A stretch of DNA of 6,295 nt from Chloroflexota bacterium (GTDB lineage: Bacteria; Chloroflexota; Dehalococcoidia; SAR202; UBA6927): contig PBBT01000008.1 of NCBI GenBank assembly GCA_002717725.1, positions 48,588-54,882 of the forward strand, given 5' to 3'. Shown in pieces: positions 5,906 through 6,295 of this stretch. The notes beneath the pieces were generated by a model. The model ran no database searches and was not told the origin of the DNA. It saw only the letters and a list, made by a program, of their open reading frames with translations. The translations under genes were made by a program, and so were the position numbers. Position 1 is the stretch's first letter. Every line of letters starts with the position of its first letter.

Positions 5906-6295
5906 ATGAATTCAGAAAAAATTTCTCAAATTAGTGTTACTCAAGTCCCTACATATTACAGACAGGAAATCGGTAAAAACTCTACGCGTGACAATATTGG
6001 TCTTTCCAAAACAGAATGGATTTTAAGAGCCAAAACAGACGCGGGAAATGAAGGAATTGTAAATGCTGCGCGTTTTATGAACCAACCTCACAACAATCTT
6101 GGAAAATTGAGGGACACTCTTAAAGAAGTTTTCCTGGGTTTCGATGTGAAAGATTTCTTCACAACTGATACAAACGGAAAAGTAACCTGTCCAAATAAGA
6201 GAGTTGAAAAAGCATTTAGCCAACCTCAAAACGGATGGATGAGTATCCTGGCATCGGATTTACTAGGTAAAAACAAGAACATCCCTGCAACTTTA
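5906..6295 (+). CDS. Enolase-superfamily protein (mandelate racemase/muconate lactonizing enzyme-like), N-terminal part
   Basis: The frame is open from ATG 5906 to the window edge (130 codons), so the C-terminal barrel with the metal and catalytic residues is not visible. The visible part resembles the N-terminal capping domain of the mandelate racemase/muconate lactonizing enzyme group. It has an opening strand ISQISVTQVPTYY (6-18) and a second strand WILRAKTDAGNEGI (38-51), equivalent to the usual VRVxTDxGxxGxGE. It then has the end-of-cap helix WMSILASDLLGKNKNIPATL (111-130), equivalent to the familiar A-x-x-D-L-x-G-K-x-x-x-x-P signature. Such enzymes abstract a proton alpha to a carboxylate, often in sugar-acid dehydration or racemisation. 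The substrate cannot be told without the barrel. AAGGA six bases upstream supports the start. It is divergent from the operon and shares its control region. Confidence 0.72.
   Translation, partial: MNSEKISQISVTQVPTYYRQEIGKNSTRDNIGLSKTEWILRAKTDAGNEGIVNAARFMNQPHNNLGKLRDTLKEVFLGFDVKDFFTTDTNGKVTCPNKRVEKAFSQPQNGWMSILASDLLGKNKNIPATL

Noticed and set aside
6023..6229. Minus-strand open frame at 6023-6229
   Set aside because: Antisense to the enolase-superfamily gene, which has a promoter, ribosome site and family-like cap-domain sequence.
1..6295. tRNA, rRNA, CRISPR array, insertion sequence or attachment site
   Set aside because: No cloverleaf-like sequence, regular direct repeats with spacers, terminal inverted repeats or transposase/integrase coding sequence was seen on either strand.

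Overview
The window is AT-rich bacterial DNA carrying one compact five-gene minus-strand operon, flanked by two plus-strand genes that are cut by the window edges. In transcription order (right to left) the operon encodes a DUF1800 protein, an NHL-repeat beta-propeller, a DUF1501 protein, a small zinc-ribbon protein and a GH32-type glycoside hydrolase. The DUF1800/DUF1501 pair, NHL propellers of this type and a neighbouring enolase-superfamily gene suggest an uncultivated marine-type bacterium. SAR202-like Chloroflexota is my best guess; Planctomycetota or relatives are possible. This is inferred from gene content and protein style, not from a marker gene.

Layout: positions 1-153 hold the last 50 codons of a plus-strand gene. 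It converges on the GH32 gene (168-1817, minus), and a predicted hairpin (153-184) spans both gene ends. Upstream of GH32 lie the zinc-ribbon gene (1856-2062), DUF1501 (2134-3252), NHL (3280-4287) and DUF1800 (4294-5742). The first three genes are separated by only 6 and 27 bases. The gaps before the zinc-ribbon and GH32 genes are 71 and 38 bases and may hold secondary signals. Positions 5743-5905 form a divergent control region with one promoter facing each way. From 5906 a plus-strand gene for an enolase-superfamily (mandelate racemase/muconate lactonizing enzyme-like) protein runs off the right edge.

How the genes may work together: DUF1800 and DUF1501 proteins are a recurrent pair of largely unknown biochemistry, with DUF1501 in the alkaline phosphatase/sulfatase-like superfamily. 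Here a propeller gene sits between them with tight translational spacing, which suggests a complex or a shared pathway. None of the five products shows an export signal, although many DUF1501 relatives carry a Tat leader. The GH32 enzyme and the divergent enolase-superfamily enzyme hint at sugar or sugar-acid catabolism, but no substrate can be read from the sequence. The most notable points are the apparently cytosolic DUF1800-NHL-DUF1501 module, the atypical GH32 motifs, and a -10 box that overlaps the longest possible DUF1800 start codon and so argues for a downstream start.
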